From Bdellovibrionaceae bacterium UBA6502 (GTDB taxonomy: Bacteria; Bdellovibrionota; Bdellovibrionia; Bdellovibrionales; UBA840): 64,000 nt of DNA. Positions 10,016-19,597 of the stretch are shown piece by piece. The stretch lies in contig DJMA01000018.1 in the NCBI GenBank assembly GCA_002436415.1, positions 32,627 through 96,626 on the forward strand, read 5' to 3'. Within the stretch, counting starts at the first letter, position 1, and every line of letters begins with the position of its first letter. The notes below the pieces were generated by a model. The model saw only the letters and a list, made by a program, of their open reading frames with translations, was not told the origin of the DNA and searched no databases. The position numbers and the translations under genes were made by a program.

Positions 10016-11032
10016 CACTTTCATTTTAAAAGTTTTAATTAAAAAATACAGACTCGGAAAAATAAAACAAGAGCCCACCAAAAGAGCTATTATCAATTGG
10101 TTTAAGACTGGCTGTGGAGCGGCACTATTAAAAAAACTTACGTAAATTCCATCGATTTTAAGTGCATTCGGCCAATGAATTGCGAACCACCCAACTAAAA
10201 TGAAACTAACTTGAGCCGCAGCAATTAAGCGAGTGTAAAAGGCTTTTCTTTTTTTAAGTTTGAACCACAATAAAAAGAAACTTAAGTTAGCAAAAAGAAA
10301 AGCAATAATCGCCATTGGATTCTTAAAAAACCTATTCACCAGCTCATAACCTTCAAAACTTGCCGCTAAAAAAACAAGTGCCCCAGTTCCAATTACAAAT
10401 AAGTTAGTCTTCCAGGCCCTGTTTACAAAGTACTTTTTCATTGCTACTTCGTCGGTCTCACCTACTAAAAAAATAGACGCCAAGAAGCTAAAGATACTAG
10501 TAATAAAAAGGCCCAAACTAATTGGAAAAAGCCCCCACCAAGGAGCCACATACAAGGAATAAAAATCTAAAGATTGATTGCTAATCAGACCTCGAAACAA
10601 GCTCGCTGCAGAAACTCCCAACCAAAAACTTGTCCACAAACTTGATAGTCCAAAAGTAATTGTGTAGTTTTTTTCTCGAGCAGGTGTTAGCTCTACTTCA
10701 TAATGCCTAAAAGTAAAAACACTTCCCCGCGCAACAATCCCAATTAAAACGGCGACCATTGGAATGTGCAGAGAAACCATAATATTTTGAAAAACCACCG
10801 GAAAACCCATAAAGAAAATAACCACTATGATGACCAGCCACATATGGTTGGCTTCCCAAACCGGCCCCATAGCACGATTAACAATTTCTCTTTGTTTCTT
10901 TCGAATTTCTGAATTACCTATAGGTAAAAGTTCAATGATTCCAGCTCCATAGTCAGCGCCACCTAAAACTACGTACAAAACAATGGAAGCTGCGATAAAA
11001 AACAATAAAATCAACACAGAGATTTCATACAT
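10004..11032 (-). CDS. cydB: Cytochrome bd ubiquinol oxidase subunit II
   Basis: A 342-residue multi-pass membrane protein that pairs with CydA in the inner membrane to oxidise quinol and reduce oxygen with high affinity. Typical CydB features are visible: an N-terminal YVVLGGADYGAG motif, MGPVWEANHMWLV, and RGSVFTFRHYE. The length matches the family. The start ATG overlaps the cydA stop by 8 bases, implying translational coupling. No small CydX-like ORF was recognised after cydB, which ends in a terminator hairpin. Confidence 0.95.
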   Translation of the reverse strand: MYEISVLILLFFIAASIVLYVVLGGADYGAGIIELLPIGNSEIRKKQREIVNRAMGPVWEANHMWLVIIVVIFFMGFPVVFQNIMVSLHIPMVAVLIGIVARGSVFTFRHYEVELTPAREKNYTITFGLSSLWTSFWLGVSAASLFRGLISNQSLDFYSLYVAPWWGLFPISLGLFITSIFSFLASIFLVGETDEVAMKKYFVNRAWKTNLFVIGTGALVFLAASFEGYELVNRFFKNPMAIIAFLFANLSFFLLWFKLKKRKAFYTRLIAAAQVSFILVGWFAIHWPNALKIDGIYVSFFNSAAPQPVLNQLIIALLVGSCFIFPSLYFLIKTFKMKVKES

Positions 11033-12311
11033 AATGATTCACCATTCTCTTCAAAAGTTTAAACGTCAAAAGTCCTAGGCCCAAATAAAGAAATAAAAAT
11101 AGAAAAAAGTGATACTGCATTCCAGCCACTGGAGTCAGCGCTTCACTAACCTTCATAAATTCATAGATGATCCATGGCTGTCTACCCACCTCTGTAGTTA
11201 TCCAACCAGCTTCAATGGCAATAAAGCCAAGAGGACTGCAGAGAACTGCAATTTTATAAAATACGGTAGGCACTGTCTTTTTAATAAAGAAAAAGTAAAA
11301 GAACATAGTTCCAATTAAAGCTAAAAAACTGCCAATCATTACCATAATCTGAAATGAAATATGAACCACAGCAGTTGGTGGCCTTTCATCCTTAGGAAAC
11401 TGATCTAGACCAATCACCTCAGCATCTATATCATTAAAAGCCAAAAAGCTTAATGCTCCAGGAATAGGAATGCCGTATTCCATAATTTCTTTTTCATCAT
11501 TGGGAATACCAGCAATGTATAGCGGAGCTCGAGTTGAAGTCTTGTAGTGTCCCTCAAAGGCTGCCAACTTTGCTGGCTGTAAGACAGCAACTCTTTGCGC
11601 AGCGAAATGTCCTATCAAAGGCTGAAGAAGTGAGCTCCCAGCCGCAATGAACATAGCTATCATAAAGGCCTTTTTATTAATTTCTACTTTTCTTCTCTTT
11701 AATAAAAAATAAGCATGTATCCCAGCCACGCCAAAGCCAACCGCTTGTAAAGCAGCCACTTGCATATGCATGCTTTGGTGCAACCATGCGGGATTGAACA
11801 TCGCTTTTATTGGGTCTACGCTTTTTATAACACCATCAACAATTTCAAATCCTTGTGGCGTATTCATCCATGAATTTGCGGCAACGACAAAAATTCCTGA
11901 GGCAAAACCAGATAGCCCTACTACAAGCCCAGCTCCCCAGTGCACCCATGGATGCATTCGATCCCAGCCATATAAGAATAAACCAATCGCTACGGCCTCT
12001 AAAAAAAAGGCCGTTCCTTCCCAGGAAAATGGCATGCCAATTATTGGTCCTGCGTACTTCATGAAGCCTGGCCACAATAAGCCCAATTCAAAAGACAGAA
12101 CCGTTCCTGAAACGGCCCCGACCGCAAACAAAACGGCAACGCCTTTCATCCACATTTTCGTCAAATCAAGGTACTGAGAGTTTTTGGTTTTTAAAAATTT
12201 GTAATGAGCTATGGACATGAAAAAGGGCATTGTCATGCCTATGGCGGCAAAGATTATATGAAAGCCCAAGGAAAATGCCATTGAATATCTAGCGGCCTCA
12301 AGTTCAGTCAT
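11025..12311 (-). CDS. cydA: Cytochrome bd ubiquinol oxidase subunit I
   Basis: A 428-residue haem-bearing subunit of the bd oxidase. Visible landmarks are the N-terminal helix with His18, Glu98 and Glu105 in SWEGTAFFLEA (proton pathway/haem region), His182 in the SMHMQV segment, and GRQPW near the C-terminus. The protein is about 90 residues shorter than E. coli CydA; the missing part is in the quinol loop, as in the short-Q-loop (CIO-like) subfamily. The start is supported by GGAG six bases upstream of the ATG. First gene of cydAB. Confidence 0.95.
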   Translation of the reverse strand: MTELEAARYSMAFSLGFHIIFAAIGMTMPFFMSIAHYKFLKTKNSQYLDLTKMWMKGVAVLFAVGAVSGTVLSFELGLLWPGFMKYAGPIIGMPFSWEGTAFFLEAVAIGLFLYGWDRMHPWVHWGAGLVVGLSGFASGIFVVAANSWMNTPQGFEIVDGVIKSVDPIKAMFNPAWLHQSMHMQVAALQAVGFGVAGIHAYFLLKRRKVEINKKAFMIAMFIAAGSSLLQPLIGHFAAQRVAVLQPAKLAAFEGHYKTSTRAPLYIAGIPNDEKEIMEYGIPIPGALSFLAFNDIDAEVIGLDQFPKDERPPTAVVHISFQIMVMIGSFLALIGTMFFYFFFIKKTVPTVFYKIAVLCSPLGFIAIEAGWITTEVGRQPWIIYEFMKVSEALTPVAGMQYHFFLFLFLYLGLGLLTFKLLKRMVNHYV

Positions 12312-12438
12312 GATCTACTCCAATTCGTTCAAGGAACTTATTTTTACTTATAGCTCCCTGCTAAGCTATTTTAGCTTTTATCTCTTCAAGAAAGCATATT
12401 CTTTCCAAGATGTTATTTTAATCAAACCCAGCAATATA

Positions 12439-13482
12439 CTAAAGTTCAATTCTTCTTCCCTCTTTACTGCTTAAGAAAGCTTTTTCAATCAATTCTATGG
12501 ATTGCAAAGAACTACTCGCCGTGACTGGAAGGAGGCTTTCATCGTTTTCTAGAATCGCTTTGGCTAGAGACTTATAAAACTCAAGGTAGTTACCCTTCTC
12601 ACTTTTACGCTTTTCGACCAAAGCCTCTTTGTCATTAAAACGATATAGATCTGCATAGATTTCTTCTTTCTCCAAACCAAATCCATTCTCTAATGGTGAT
12701 TTCCCTGCTCGCAACCAGGCTTCCTGTGGATCCATTCCATATTTAATGAAATTTCCTTCACTGCCTAAAACTTTAAACCTAGGGCTTACCCCCGAGAAAG
12801 TGCATGCGTGTAAAATCACTCGCATTTCGCTATAGCTCAAAACAATATGAAAATAATCATCAACGCCATGGCCTTTTTGAGACTCTAAATCAGCGAACAA
12901 ACTTTCTGGACGTCCAAATAATTCTAAGGCCTGGTCAATTAAATGAGGACCGAGGTCAAACAAAACTCCTGCCCCTGGTCCTGACTTTTCTCGCCACTGT
13001 CCCTCTGTTAGGTGGGGACGAAAACGATCAAAATAAGATTCAAACTGCTTGATCTTACCAAGTTCATTTTCTTCTAATAATTTTTTAATCGTTAAAAAAT
13101 CTGAGTCCCAACGACGATTGTGAAAAACGCTAATAAATCGCCCTGCTTTTTTCGCTGCTGCAATTAGTTTCTCTCCATCCTCAAGATTGTTAACAAATGG
13201 TTTTTCAACAAGCACATGTTTTCCAGATTCTAGAGCCGCCAAACTATAGGAATAGTGAAACTCATTGGGAGCACAGTTAACAATCAAATCGATGCTTGAA
13301 TCATTGATCGCATCAAAGGCATCACTAATACACTCTGCCTCTGGAAAAAGAGCGGCCACTTCATCAGCTCTACTCGTAAAAACTTTAGCTACTTGAAAGT
13401 CCTCTAAAGCAGCAATAAGTTGTCCATTTAAAATTTTACCTGATAAACCGAAGCCAAGAATGGCTGTTTTGATTTTTTTCAT
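12439..13482 (-). CDS. Gfo/Idh/MocA family NAD(P)-dependent oxidoreductase
   Basis: A 347-residue protein with an N-terminal Rossmann fold (AILGFGLSG), the family motif EKPFV near residue 97, and HNRRWDSD/GVLFDLGPHLIDQ in the substrate domain, as in YdgJ/YhhX-like sugar dehydrogenases. The ATG at 13480-13482 is preferred because GAGGA lies six bases upstream; a longer reading to 13539 adds 19 residues without a ribosome site and delays the nucleotide-binding motif. The substrate cannot be deduced. It stands alone between cydA and the divergent BCCT transporter. Confidence 0.85.
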   Translation of the reverse strand: MKKIKTAILGFGLSGKILNGQLIAALEDFQVAKVFTSRADEVAALFPEAECISDAFDAINDSSIDLIVNCAPNEFHYSYSLAALESGKHVLVEKPFVNNLEDGEKLIAAAKKAGRFISVFHNRRWDSDFLTIKKLLEENELGKIKQFESYFDRFRPHLTEGQWREKSGPGAGVLFDLGPHLIDQALELFGRPESLFADLESQKGHGVDDYFHIVLSYSEMRVILHACTFSGVSPRFKVLGSEGNFIKYGMDPQEAWLRAGKSPLENGFGLEKEEIYADLYRFNDKEALVEKRKSEKGNYLEFYKSLAKAILENDESLLPVTASSSLQSIELIEKAFLSSKEGRRIEL

Positions 13483-13793
13483 ATTAGTCCTCTTATTCCG
13501 TAAACTACTCAAGTTACCAATTCTTAGTTTTGAAAACAAGATTTTCCAAAGAACTTGGGTTTAATTTTGCCCATAAAGCTTCTATTGGCAGCAAGCATGT
13601 CAAAGACTTTAAAAAGAATAAAGCCAATCTTACTCAGAACAGACTTATTTTATGACTAATTTTCGTTTGAAATTGTAATTATTAAAAACCCTCCTTTATA
13701 TCGAAATCCAGCCTAGCCGGCTATCTCAGCTTTTGTTAATCTTCTATAGTTAAATAAAAATTAAAGACCATCACCCGGAGGCAAACGATTTCT
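13483..13793. other. Intergenic region between divergent genes (311 bp)
   Basis: It should carry the promoters of the oxidoreductase (minus) and the BCCT transporter (plus). The only local structure seen is a 10-bp palindrome, TAGCCGGCTA, around 13714-13723. The GGAGG at 13777-13781 is the transporter ribosome site. No gene is recognised. Confidence 0.4.
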
Positions 13794-15746
13794 TTGCAAA
13801 ATAATATTAATAAAAACGTTTTCTTTTCTTCTGCCATTTTCATTTTTTTAATTACCATCACAGGAGCATTCTTTCCTGAAAGTTTATCGAGCTTCTTCAA
13901 TACTGTGCAATCGTGGCTGATTCAAAAACTAAGCTGGATCTACATCCTTGCCGTAGGCTCGATTTTGTTCTTCTGTATTTATTTAATGATGAGTCGACTC
14001 GGTGATATTAAACTTGGACCAGATCATTCCGAACCTGATTATTCATATACCTCGTGGTTTGCCATGCTTTTTTCAGCTGGAATGGGAATTGGCCTTTTAT
14101 TCTTTGGAGTGGCAGAGCCGATGATGCACTTTAGCTCACCTCCCATCGGTGAAGCATCCAGTATTGATAGCGCTAGAGAAGCCATGAAAATTAGCTTCTT
14201 TCATTGGGGTCTACATGCCTGGGGAATCTATGCCCTACTTGCAGTTATCTTAGCTTACTTTAGTTATCGTAAAAACCTTCCACTCCTTCCTAGATCGGCA
14301 CTATACCCTTTTATTGGTGAAAAAATCCATGGCAGAATTGGTGATGTAATTGATACCTTTGCAGTGATAGGTACAATGTTTGGAGTTGCCACATCTCTTG
14401 GTTTTGGCGTGGCCCAGGTCAATGCAGGACTAAACTACCTATTTGAAGTTCCACAAAATTCTATAGTTCAAGTTATCCTTATTGCCATTATCACCGCCTT
14501 CGCCACTGCTTCAGTAGTTTTAGGCCTAGATGGTGGAATTAAAAAACTATCTCAAATAAATGTGATTTTAGCCGTCTTCCTAATGGGAGCCATTTTATTC
14601 TTGGGCAGTACTGTTGATATCATGCAAGCCTATGTACAAAACACAGGCGCCTATCTTTCTGACATCATCTACAAAACCTTTAATATGTATGCCTATGACA
14701 AAAAAGATTCTTGGATCGGTGGATGGACATTACTGTATTGGGGATGGTGGGTTTCTTGGTCGCCTTTTGTAGGAATGTTTATCGCAAGAATTTCTAAAGG
14801 ACGAAGCATTCGTGAATTCATGGTGGGAGTTTTATTTGTTCCAACCGGTTTCACATTTTTATGGATGACTGTATTTGGAAATTCCGCAATAAAACTCGCT
14901 CTAGAAGGCAAAGCCCAAGAGCTTTTAACCGCAGTAAACACCAACGTTCCAGTGGCACTTTTTAAATTCTTGGAGCATTTTCCATTTTCGTCAGCTTTAT
15001 CTTTGTTAGCGGTAGCATTGGTAATCACTTTCTTTGTTAGTTCCTCAGACTCAGGCTCTCTAGTTATAGACACCCTAACTTCTGGAGGAGCAGAAGAGCC
15101 TCCGGTTTGGCAAAGAATTTTTTGGGCAGTCACTGAAGGAGTAGTAGCCGCGGTCTTACTACTTGCTGGTGGACTTGAAGCCTTACAGACCATGACCATT
15201 GCTTCTGCATTTCCAATGATTATCATGATAGGACTGGGAACCATTGGTCTTTTGAAAGCATTAAAAGAAGACCACTTGCTTTTAGACTCGGTACAAAACC
15301 ACACAACAAGTGTTCAATACACTCAAGCAAATGCCAGCTGGAAAGAACGTTTGTCTGCCATCATAAAATATCCTACGCAAAACTCTGCTAGGTTATTTTT
15401 AAAAGATACGGTATATCCCGCCTTGGCAGAGGTAAAAGATGAGCTCTTAAAAAATGGCCTTCAAGCAGAGCTAGTTGATAAAGAAAACTCCACTCGCCTC
15501 CTTGTAAGTAAAGGTGAAGTAAATGATGATTTCGTATATGAAATTTTATTAAGAACTTTCGAAACTCCAGACTACGCTGAGCAAAACCATAAAGAGTTTT
15601 TTCGCGCAGAAGTTTTCTTAAAATCTGGAGGACAGGATTATGATGTATTTGGTTACACCAAAGAGCAAATTGTCGCCGATGCGGTAACTCAATATGAGAA
15701 GCATTGCCATTTCTTACACTTACAATCAATGAACTCAACTCGCTAA
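13794..15746 (+). CDS. BCCT family transporter (BetT-like choline/betaine uptake)
   Basis: A 650-residue secondary transporter of the betaine/choline/carnitine family with about 12 membrane helices and a C-terminal cytosolic tail of about 130 residues. Diagnostic stretches are GMGIGLLFFGVAEP in helix 3, the tryptophan-rich LYWGWWVSWSPFVGMFIARI in helix 8, and SSDSGSLVID. The length and long tail resemble the BetT-type choline carriers, whose tail senses osmotic stress. The start is TTG at 13794; the GGAGG lies 12 bases before it, which is long, and an in-frame ATT at 13788 sits at better spacing. No betaine-synthesis gene is adjacent, so uptake for osmoprotection is the simplest role. Confidence 0.9.
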   Translation: MQNNINKNVFFSSAIFIFLITITGAFFPESLSSFFNTVQSWLIQKLSWIYILAVGSILFFCIYLMMSRLGDIKLGPDHSEPDYSYTSWFAMLFSAGMGIGLLFFGVAEPMMHFSSPPIGEASSIDSAREAMKISFFHWGLHAWGIYALLAVILAYFSYRKNLPLLPRSALYPFIGEKIHGRIGDVIDTFAVIGTMFGVATSLGFGVAQVNAGLNYLFEVPQNSIVQVILIAIITAFATASVVLGLDGGIKKLSQINVILAVFLMGAILFLGSTVDIMQAYVQNTGAYLSDIIYKTFNMYAYDKKDSWIGGWTLLYWGWWVSWSPFVGMFIARISKGRSIREFMVGVLFVPTGFTFLWMTVFGNSAIKLALEGKAQELLTAVNTNVPVALFKFLEHFPFSSALSLLAVALVITFFVSSSDSGSLVIDTLTSGGAEEPPVWQRIFWAVTEGVVAAVLLLAGGLEALQTMTIASAFPMIIMIGLGTIGLLKALKEDHLLLDSVQNHTTSVQYTQANASWKERLSAIIKYPTQNSARLFLKDTVYPALAEVKDELLKNGLQAELVDKENSTRLLVSKGEVNDDFVYEILLRTFETPDYAEQNHKEFFRAEVFLKSGGQDYDVFGYTKEQIVADAVTQYEKHCHFLHLQSMNSTR

Positions 15747-15754
15747 ATGAATAC

Positions 15755-15787
15755 AATCAGAAAAAGGATTCTCTCCTTTTTCTGATT
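15755..15787 (+). terminator. Long hairpin after the BCCT transporter gene
   Basis: A 14-bp perfect stem (15755-15768 with 15774-15787) around a 5-base TTCTC loop, 9 bases after the stop codon. The descending arm contains five T's. A terminator is the likely role, although no T-run follows the full stem. Confidence 0.6.
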
Positions 15788-15987
15788 GGCCATAAACAAA
15801 ACTCCTAATAAAACCTAAAGACTCTCGACTTAAAGCCTGAAGCCTAAGTCTTAATTCGATACAGATTTGTGTGTATCTCGTTTAATGTTTTCAAGTTAGG
15901 CCTAATTCCAATACAAAATTATAAAAGCCCCCTAACATTTTACGTATTTATATAAAAAAAACATTTCCAAGTACCGATATCTAAGGC

Positions 15988-17238
15988 ATGAAAGCACCAG
16001 TATTTCCCCATGATGAACTAGAGCGATTGGACGAGTTAGAATCCTTCGAGATTCTAGACACAGAAGCTCAGTTTGAATTTGATCAACTGACCGAATTGGC
16101 GCAGAAACTTTTTAATATGCCAATCGTATTGGTCAGCTTGATCGATTCTGAAAGACAATGGTTCAAAAGCAAACAAGGCCTGGAGGCCTGCGAAACAGGA
16201 AGGGATGTTTCTTTCTGTGGGCACGCAATTCTTAGTGATGAAATATTTGAAATAAAAAACTCCATGGAAGACGAACGCTTTGCAGACAATCCTTTGGTTA
16301 CTGGTGATCCAAGAGTGATTTACTACATTGGCTGCCCTTTAAAAACACCATCTGGATATAAGGTTGGTACTCTTTGTATGATTGATCAAAAGCCAAATTC
16401 TTTAACTGATGAGCAAAAACAGACCTTCAAAGTATTAGCCGATCAGGTTATGTCACAAATGGTTCTTTTTCGCCAAAACAAACATTTAAAGTACAAAATG
16501 GAAACCATTGAGGCTCAATACCAAACCATCTCTGAAAACAAAGCTCGACTCGTAAACAACGCTCGTCTAGCATCTTTAGGTAAAATGGCCGGCGGTATTG
16601 CACACGAGGTAAATAATCCTTTAGCCATCTTAAAAATGGCCTCACGAAACTTAGTTCGAGAGATCGACTCAGAAACTCCTAACAAAGAAAAGGTTTTGAA
16701 ATCGACAAAAACAATTGATGATACTGTGGTACGAATTAATAAAACCATTCAGTCTTTAAAAAGTTTGTCGCGCCAAGCAACCGCCGACCCGCCAATTGAA
16801 TCTAATATTCATGATATCATTGAGAACACCTTATCTGTTTGTGAGGAAAAGTTTAAAAACCACCAAATCTTTTTCAATGTAAAAGAAAACACAAACCCTA
16901 AAGTATTGTGCCGGCCAAATGAAGTTTCTCAAGTTTTGTTAAACCTCTTGAACAATTCTTATGACGCCGTAGAAGAACTTGAAGACAAATGGATCCAAGT
17001 AGTGACATCCATTAAAAATGATAAGGTTTGTATATCAGTAATAGACTCAGGTAACGGAATCTCTCAAGAAATAGCAGCCGAGATTATGCAACCGTTTTTT
17101 ACGACCAAACCTATTGGAAAAGGTACTGGCCTAGGTCTTTCCATCTCTAAAAATTTACTAGAGTCTCAGCAGGGTGAATTAATCATTGATCACGAATCAG
17201 CAAATACAAAGTTTGATATTCTTCTGCCCAAGGCCTAG
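15988..17238 (+). CDS. GAF-domain sensor histidine kinase
   Basis: A 416-residue soluble two-component kinase without membrane helices. Residues 10-160 match the N-terminal GAF type that begins RLDELESFEILDT. A short coiled linker follows, then the dimerisation/phosphoacceptor segment with His206 in GGIAHEVNNPLAIL, and an HATPase domain with the N box (LLNLLNNSYDAV), DSGNGIS and GTGLGLSISK. All core catalytic motifs are present. No response regulator is adjacent, so it is an orphan kinase. The start is placed by the family-typical N-terminus; AAGG is only one base from the ATG, so the ribosome site is atypical. It converges on the MFS gene. Confidence 0.9.
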   Translation: MKAPVFPHDELERLDELESFEILDTEAQFEFDQLTELAQKLFNMPIVLVSLIDSERQWFKSKQGLEACETGRDVSFCGHAILSDEIFEIKNSMEDERFADNPLVTGDPRVIYYIGCPLKTPSGYKVGTLCMIDQKPNSLTDEQKQTFKVLADQVMSQMVLFRQNKHLKYKMETIEAQYQTISENKARLVNNARLASLGKMAGGIAHEVNNPLAILKMASRNLVREIDSETPNKEKVLKSTKTIDDTVVRINKTIQSLKSLSRQATADPPIESNIHDIIENTLSVCEEKFKNHQIFFNVKENTNPKVLCRPNEVSQVLLNLLNNSYDAVEELEDKWIQVVTSIKNDKVCISVIDSGNGISQEIAAEIMQPFFTTKPIGKGTGLGLSISKNLLESQQGELIIDHESANTKFDILLPKA

Positions 17239-17281
17239 TAGGTATGAGAACAGCTTCTTACTTAAAAGCTTTAAATCAAAT

Positions 17282-18493
17282 TCAAGCCTGGGATTCAAGG
17301 ACTTTTCTGCGACTTCCCCACTCTACTAAGAGAATAGAAATAAAGCTACAACACAAATATCCAAAGACCAAAGGCAACACATCGCCATCGTAAAAACTAC
17401 CAATCAATGTACCAACAATAACGGATACACCGGTTTGTACAGCGCTGATCACTGAGTTTGCCACTCCTGCGATATGTCCAAGTGGCTGCAAAGCTAAGGC
17501 ATTAAAATTTCCAAATAAAATTCCCACACAGAAAAAACTAAGTGCCATATAAATCAAAAACATTACTAAACTTAAACCACCTGGGATTAAGGAGTTAGCC
17601 AACAATCCCAAACTACTTAAAACAAATAAAACTCGCAAAGCGTATTTACACAAAGCAAGCATTCCAAAGCGTTCCACAAGACGACTATTCATGAAAGAGG
17701 CGCTACCAATACATAATGCCAAGCCTCCAAAAGCAATGGCAAACTGATCCCCTAACTTGTACTTCATTTGAAAAATTTGTTGCGCTAAACTTAAATAACC
17801 AACAAAAGCTCCAAAACTAAAACCGGCAGATAATAAATACGGCAATGACTGCCTATGGGTAATTGTCTCTTTGACACCACTTAAAATCCGATTCAATCGA
17901 AAAGGAGCGCGTTTTTCCTTTGATAAAGACTCCGGTTGACGCAAATAAAACCAAAGCATGGCAACAAAAGCAATAGAAGCCATCACCGAAAATATACTTC
18001 TCCAATGAGAAAACTTCATTACCAACAAACCAAGGCTTGGTGCAAAGGCTGGAACGATAATAAAAATAATCATGATCAAGGACATGATTTTTGCCATTTT
18101 ATTTCCTGAATATTCATCACGAATCATTGCAATGGTAATGACTCGAGCAGAGGCTCCACCCAGGCCTTGCAAAAAACGCCCTATTAACATCCATTGAAAA
18201 TCTCCTGAAAAGTAAGAGATCAAACAGCCAATGATATAAATGGCACCACCTGACAAAATGGCTGGTTTTCTACCAAAAGAATCCGAAAAAGGTCCAAAGA
18301 AAATTAAACCTAATGCCATACCAGCAAAGATACTTGAAATAATGTATTGAGTGTCATTGATATTGCTTAAACCTAAGTCTTTTCCGATAAATTGTAAAGC
18401 TGGCAACATGGCATCGATCGCAAGTGCGACAAGTGACATAATTAGAGCCATTAAACTTACAAATTCTCTCTGACCTAATTTTGATTGAGTCAT
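17282..18493 (-). CDS. MFS multidrug efflux transporter, Bcr/CflA-like
   Basis: A 403-residue protein with about 12 hydrophobic helices. The loop motif after helix 2 (GPFSDSFGRKPAILSGG) and QGLGGASARVITIAMIRDEY in helices 4-5 are typical of the Bcr/CflA (DHA1) drug exporters, which use the proton gradient. CAGGAG six bases upstream of the ATG fixes the start. It lies upstream of the terminator and olsB/arginase operon on the same strand but is separated from it by a hairpin, so it is probably a separate transcript. Confidence 0.88.
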   Translation of the reverse strand: MTQSKLGQREFVSLMALIMSLVALAIDAMLPALQFIGKDLGLSNINDTQYIISSIFAGMALGLIFFGPFSDSFGRKPAILSGGAIYIIGCLISYFSGDFQWMLIGRFLQGLGGASARVITIAMIRDEYSGNKMAKIMSLIMIIFIIVPAFAPSLGLLVMKFSHWRSIFSVMASIAFVAMLWFYLRQPESLSKEKRAPFRLNRILSGVKETITHRQSLPYLLSAGFSFGAFVGYLSLAQQIFQMKYKLGDQFAIAFGGLALCIGSASFMNSRLVERFGMLALCKYALRVLFVLSSLGLLANSLIPGGLSLVMFLIYMALSFFCVGILFGNFNALALQPLGHIAGVANSVISAVQTGVSVIVGTLIGSFYDGDVLPLVFGYLCCSFISILLVEWGSRRKVLESQA

Positions 18494-18581
18494 CTGAAGC
18501 TCCTGATTGGGACAGTATAATCAGACTTATGCAAATGTACTATGAATAATTACTGAAGATGAAAAAATAAATGAAAAAGAA

Positions 18582-18616
18582 ATAAAAATGAGTCCCTTCC
18601 TCTACAGAAGGGACTC
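18582..18616 (-). terminator. Terminator of the PHP-olsB-arginase operon
   Basis: A 10-bp perfect stem (GAGTCCCTTC at 18590-18599 with its complement at 18607-18616) and a 7-base loop. On the minus strand it is followed by ATTTTTATTT. It lies seven bases after the arginase stop codon. Confidence 0.8.
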
Positions 18617-18622
18617 CCAAGA

Positions 18623-19597
18623 CTACGCAAACACCTTAGAAAAGCTCAATTTTTGCTCCTTAGCAAAAGGGGGGAAAAAGACTTTCGTCTCTGTAATTTT
18701 CAAGGCTTGCTGAACAAAGTAAAATAAAATGGAAAGGCTTTGGCTTAGCTCTTTTGGATCTTTTGCCAATTTGGGATTTAGTTCAACTAAGTCTATACCA
18801 ATTAGCTTGCATGATTGGTCCAAACACTCAAAAAGTCGATGGATCTCATTTAGCCCAACACCGAAGTCAACAGGCACTCCAGTCGCACTTGCTAATTGAG
18901 GATCTATGGCATCAATGTCAAAACTAATATACACAGGGCGCTCTCCCCTCGGATTGATCCTGTCCCAATGCGCTAAAAACTCACTGGCAAATTGCTCTGA
19001 CTGCCAAGCTCTAGAACTAAAGTGTTTTATGTTTTTCTCACGCAAAGTCACTAACTCAGATGCGTCCAGATCCCTTAAGCCGAGGTAAATTAAATCATCA
19101 GGATCAAGACACTGAAAATGCTTACAGAAATCATCCCAAATATCGCCTGCCTTGGCATCATTCACACCAAGGCAAGCCGCCAATGGCATACCATGCAGAC
19201 TTTTTGTTGCAGATTGCTTTGCGGTGTTCACATCTCCATGAGCATCAATCCACAAAATAATTGCATCAGGATAAACTTTTTTTACTGCGTGAATGCTTGC
19301 CATCCCCACTGAATGATCACCACCCAGGTGAATATTAAAATCATTTTCTTTGAGAGAAACTTGAATTTTTCGCGAAAGATTTTTCAGATAACGAAAAGCT
19401 CCTCCTCTTTGCCAGAGAACTTCTTTACTAAAATCTTGGTGTAGATCACCATAATCAAAAATATTAAAAAATTTCTGATTCAATAAATCTCGTAAACCAT
19501 TATTTCTGATACAGGATGGTCCCAGCTCTACCCCTTCTTTGGTTTGACCAAGGTGAAAACTGGAGCCAACAATGCCGATGCTTGAAGAACTACGCAT
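18623..19597 (-). CDS. rocF: Arginase (ureohydrolase family)
   Basis: A 324-residue manganese hydrolase that splits arginine into ornithine and urea. All metal-binding motifs are present: GGDHS, WIDAHGDVN and SFDIDAIDP, and LHGMPLA follows the second, as in arginases rather than agmatinases. The start has AGAGGTGAATC before the ATG and overlaps the olsB stop by 8 bases. Being last in an operon with olsB suggests that its main job is to supply ornithine for ornithine lipid rather than nitrogen catabolism. Specificity for arginine over other guanidino substrates is inferred from motif order. Confidence 0.85.
   Translation of the reverse strand: MRSSSSIGIVGSSFHLGQTKEGVELGPSCIRNNGLRDLLNQKFFNIFDYGDLHQDFSKEVLWQRGGAFRYLKNLSRKIQVSLKENDFNIHLGGDHSVGMASIHAVKKVYPDAIILWIDAHGDVNTAKQSATKSLHGMPLAACLGVNDAKAGDIWDDFCKHFQCLDPDDLIYLGLRDLDASELVTLREKNIKHFSSRAWQSEQFASEFLAHWDRINPRGERPVYISFDIDAIDPQLASATGVPVDFGVGLNEIHRLFECLDQSCKLIGIDLVELNPKLAKDPKELSQSLSILFYFVQQALKITETKVFFPPFAKEQKLSFSKVFA

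Noticed and set aside
13714..13723. TAGCCGGCTA palindrome
   Set aside because: A single 10-bp palindrome is compatible with chance; it is noted only in the gap entry.
14693..15304. 203-codon antisense ORF in the BCCT gene
   Set aside because: It lies wholly antisense to the transporter and its composition (many S, T, K and P residues) is that of an antisense frame.
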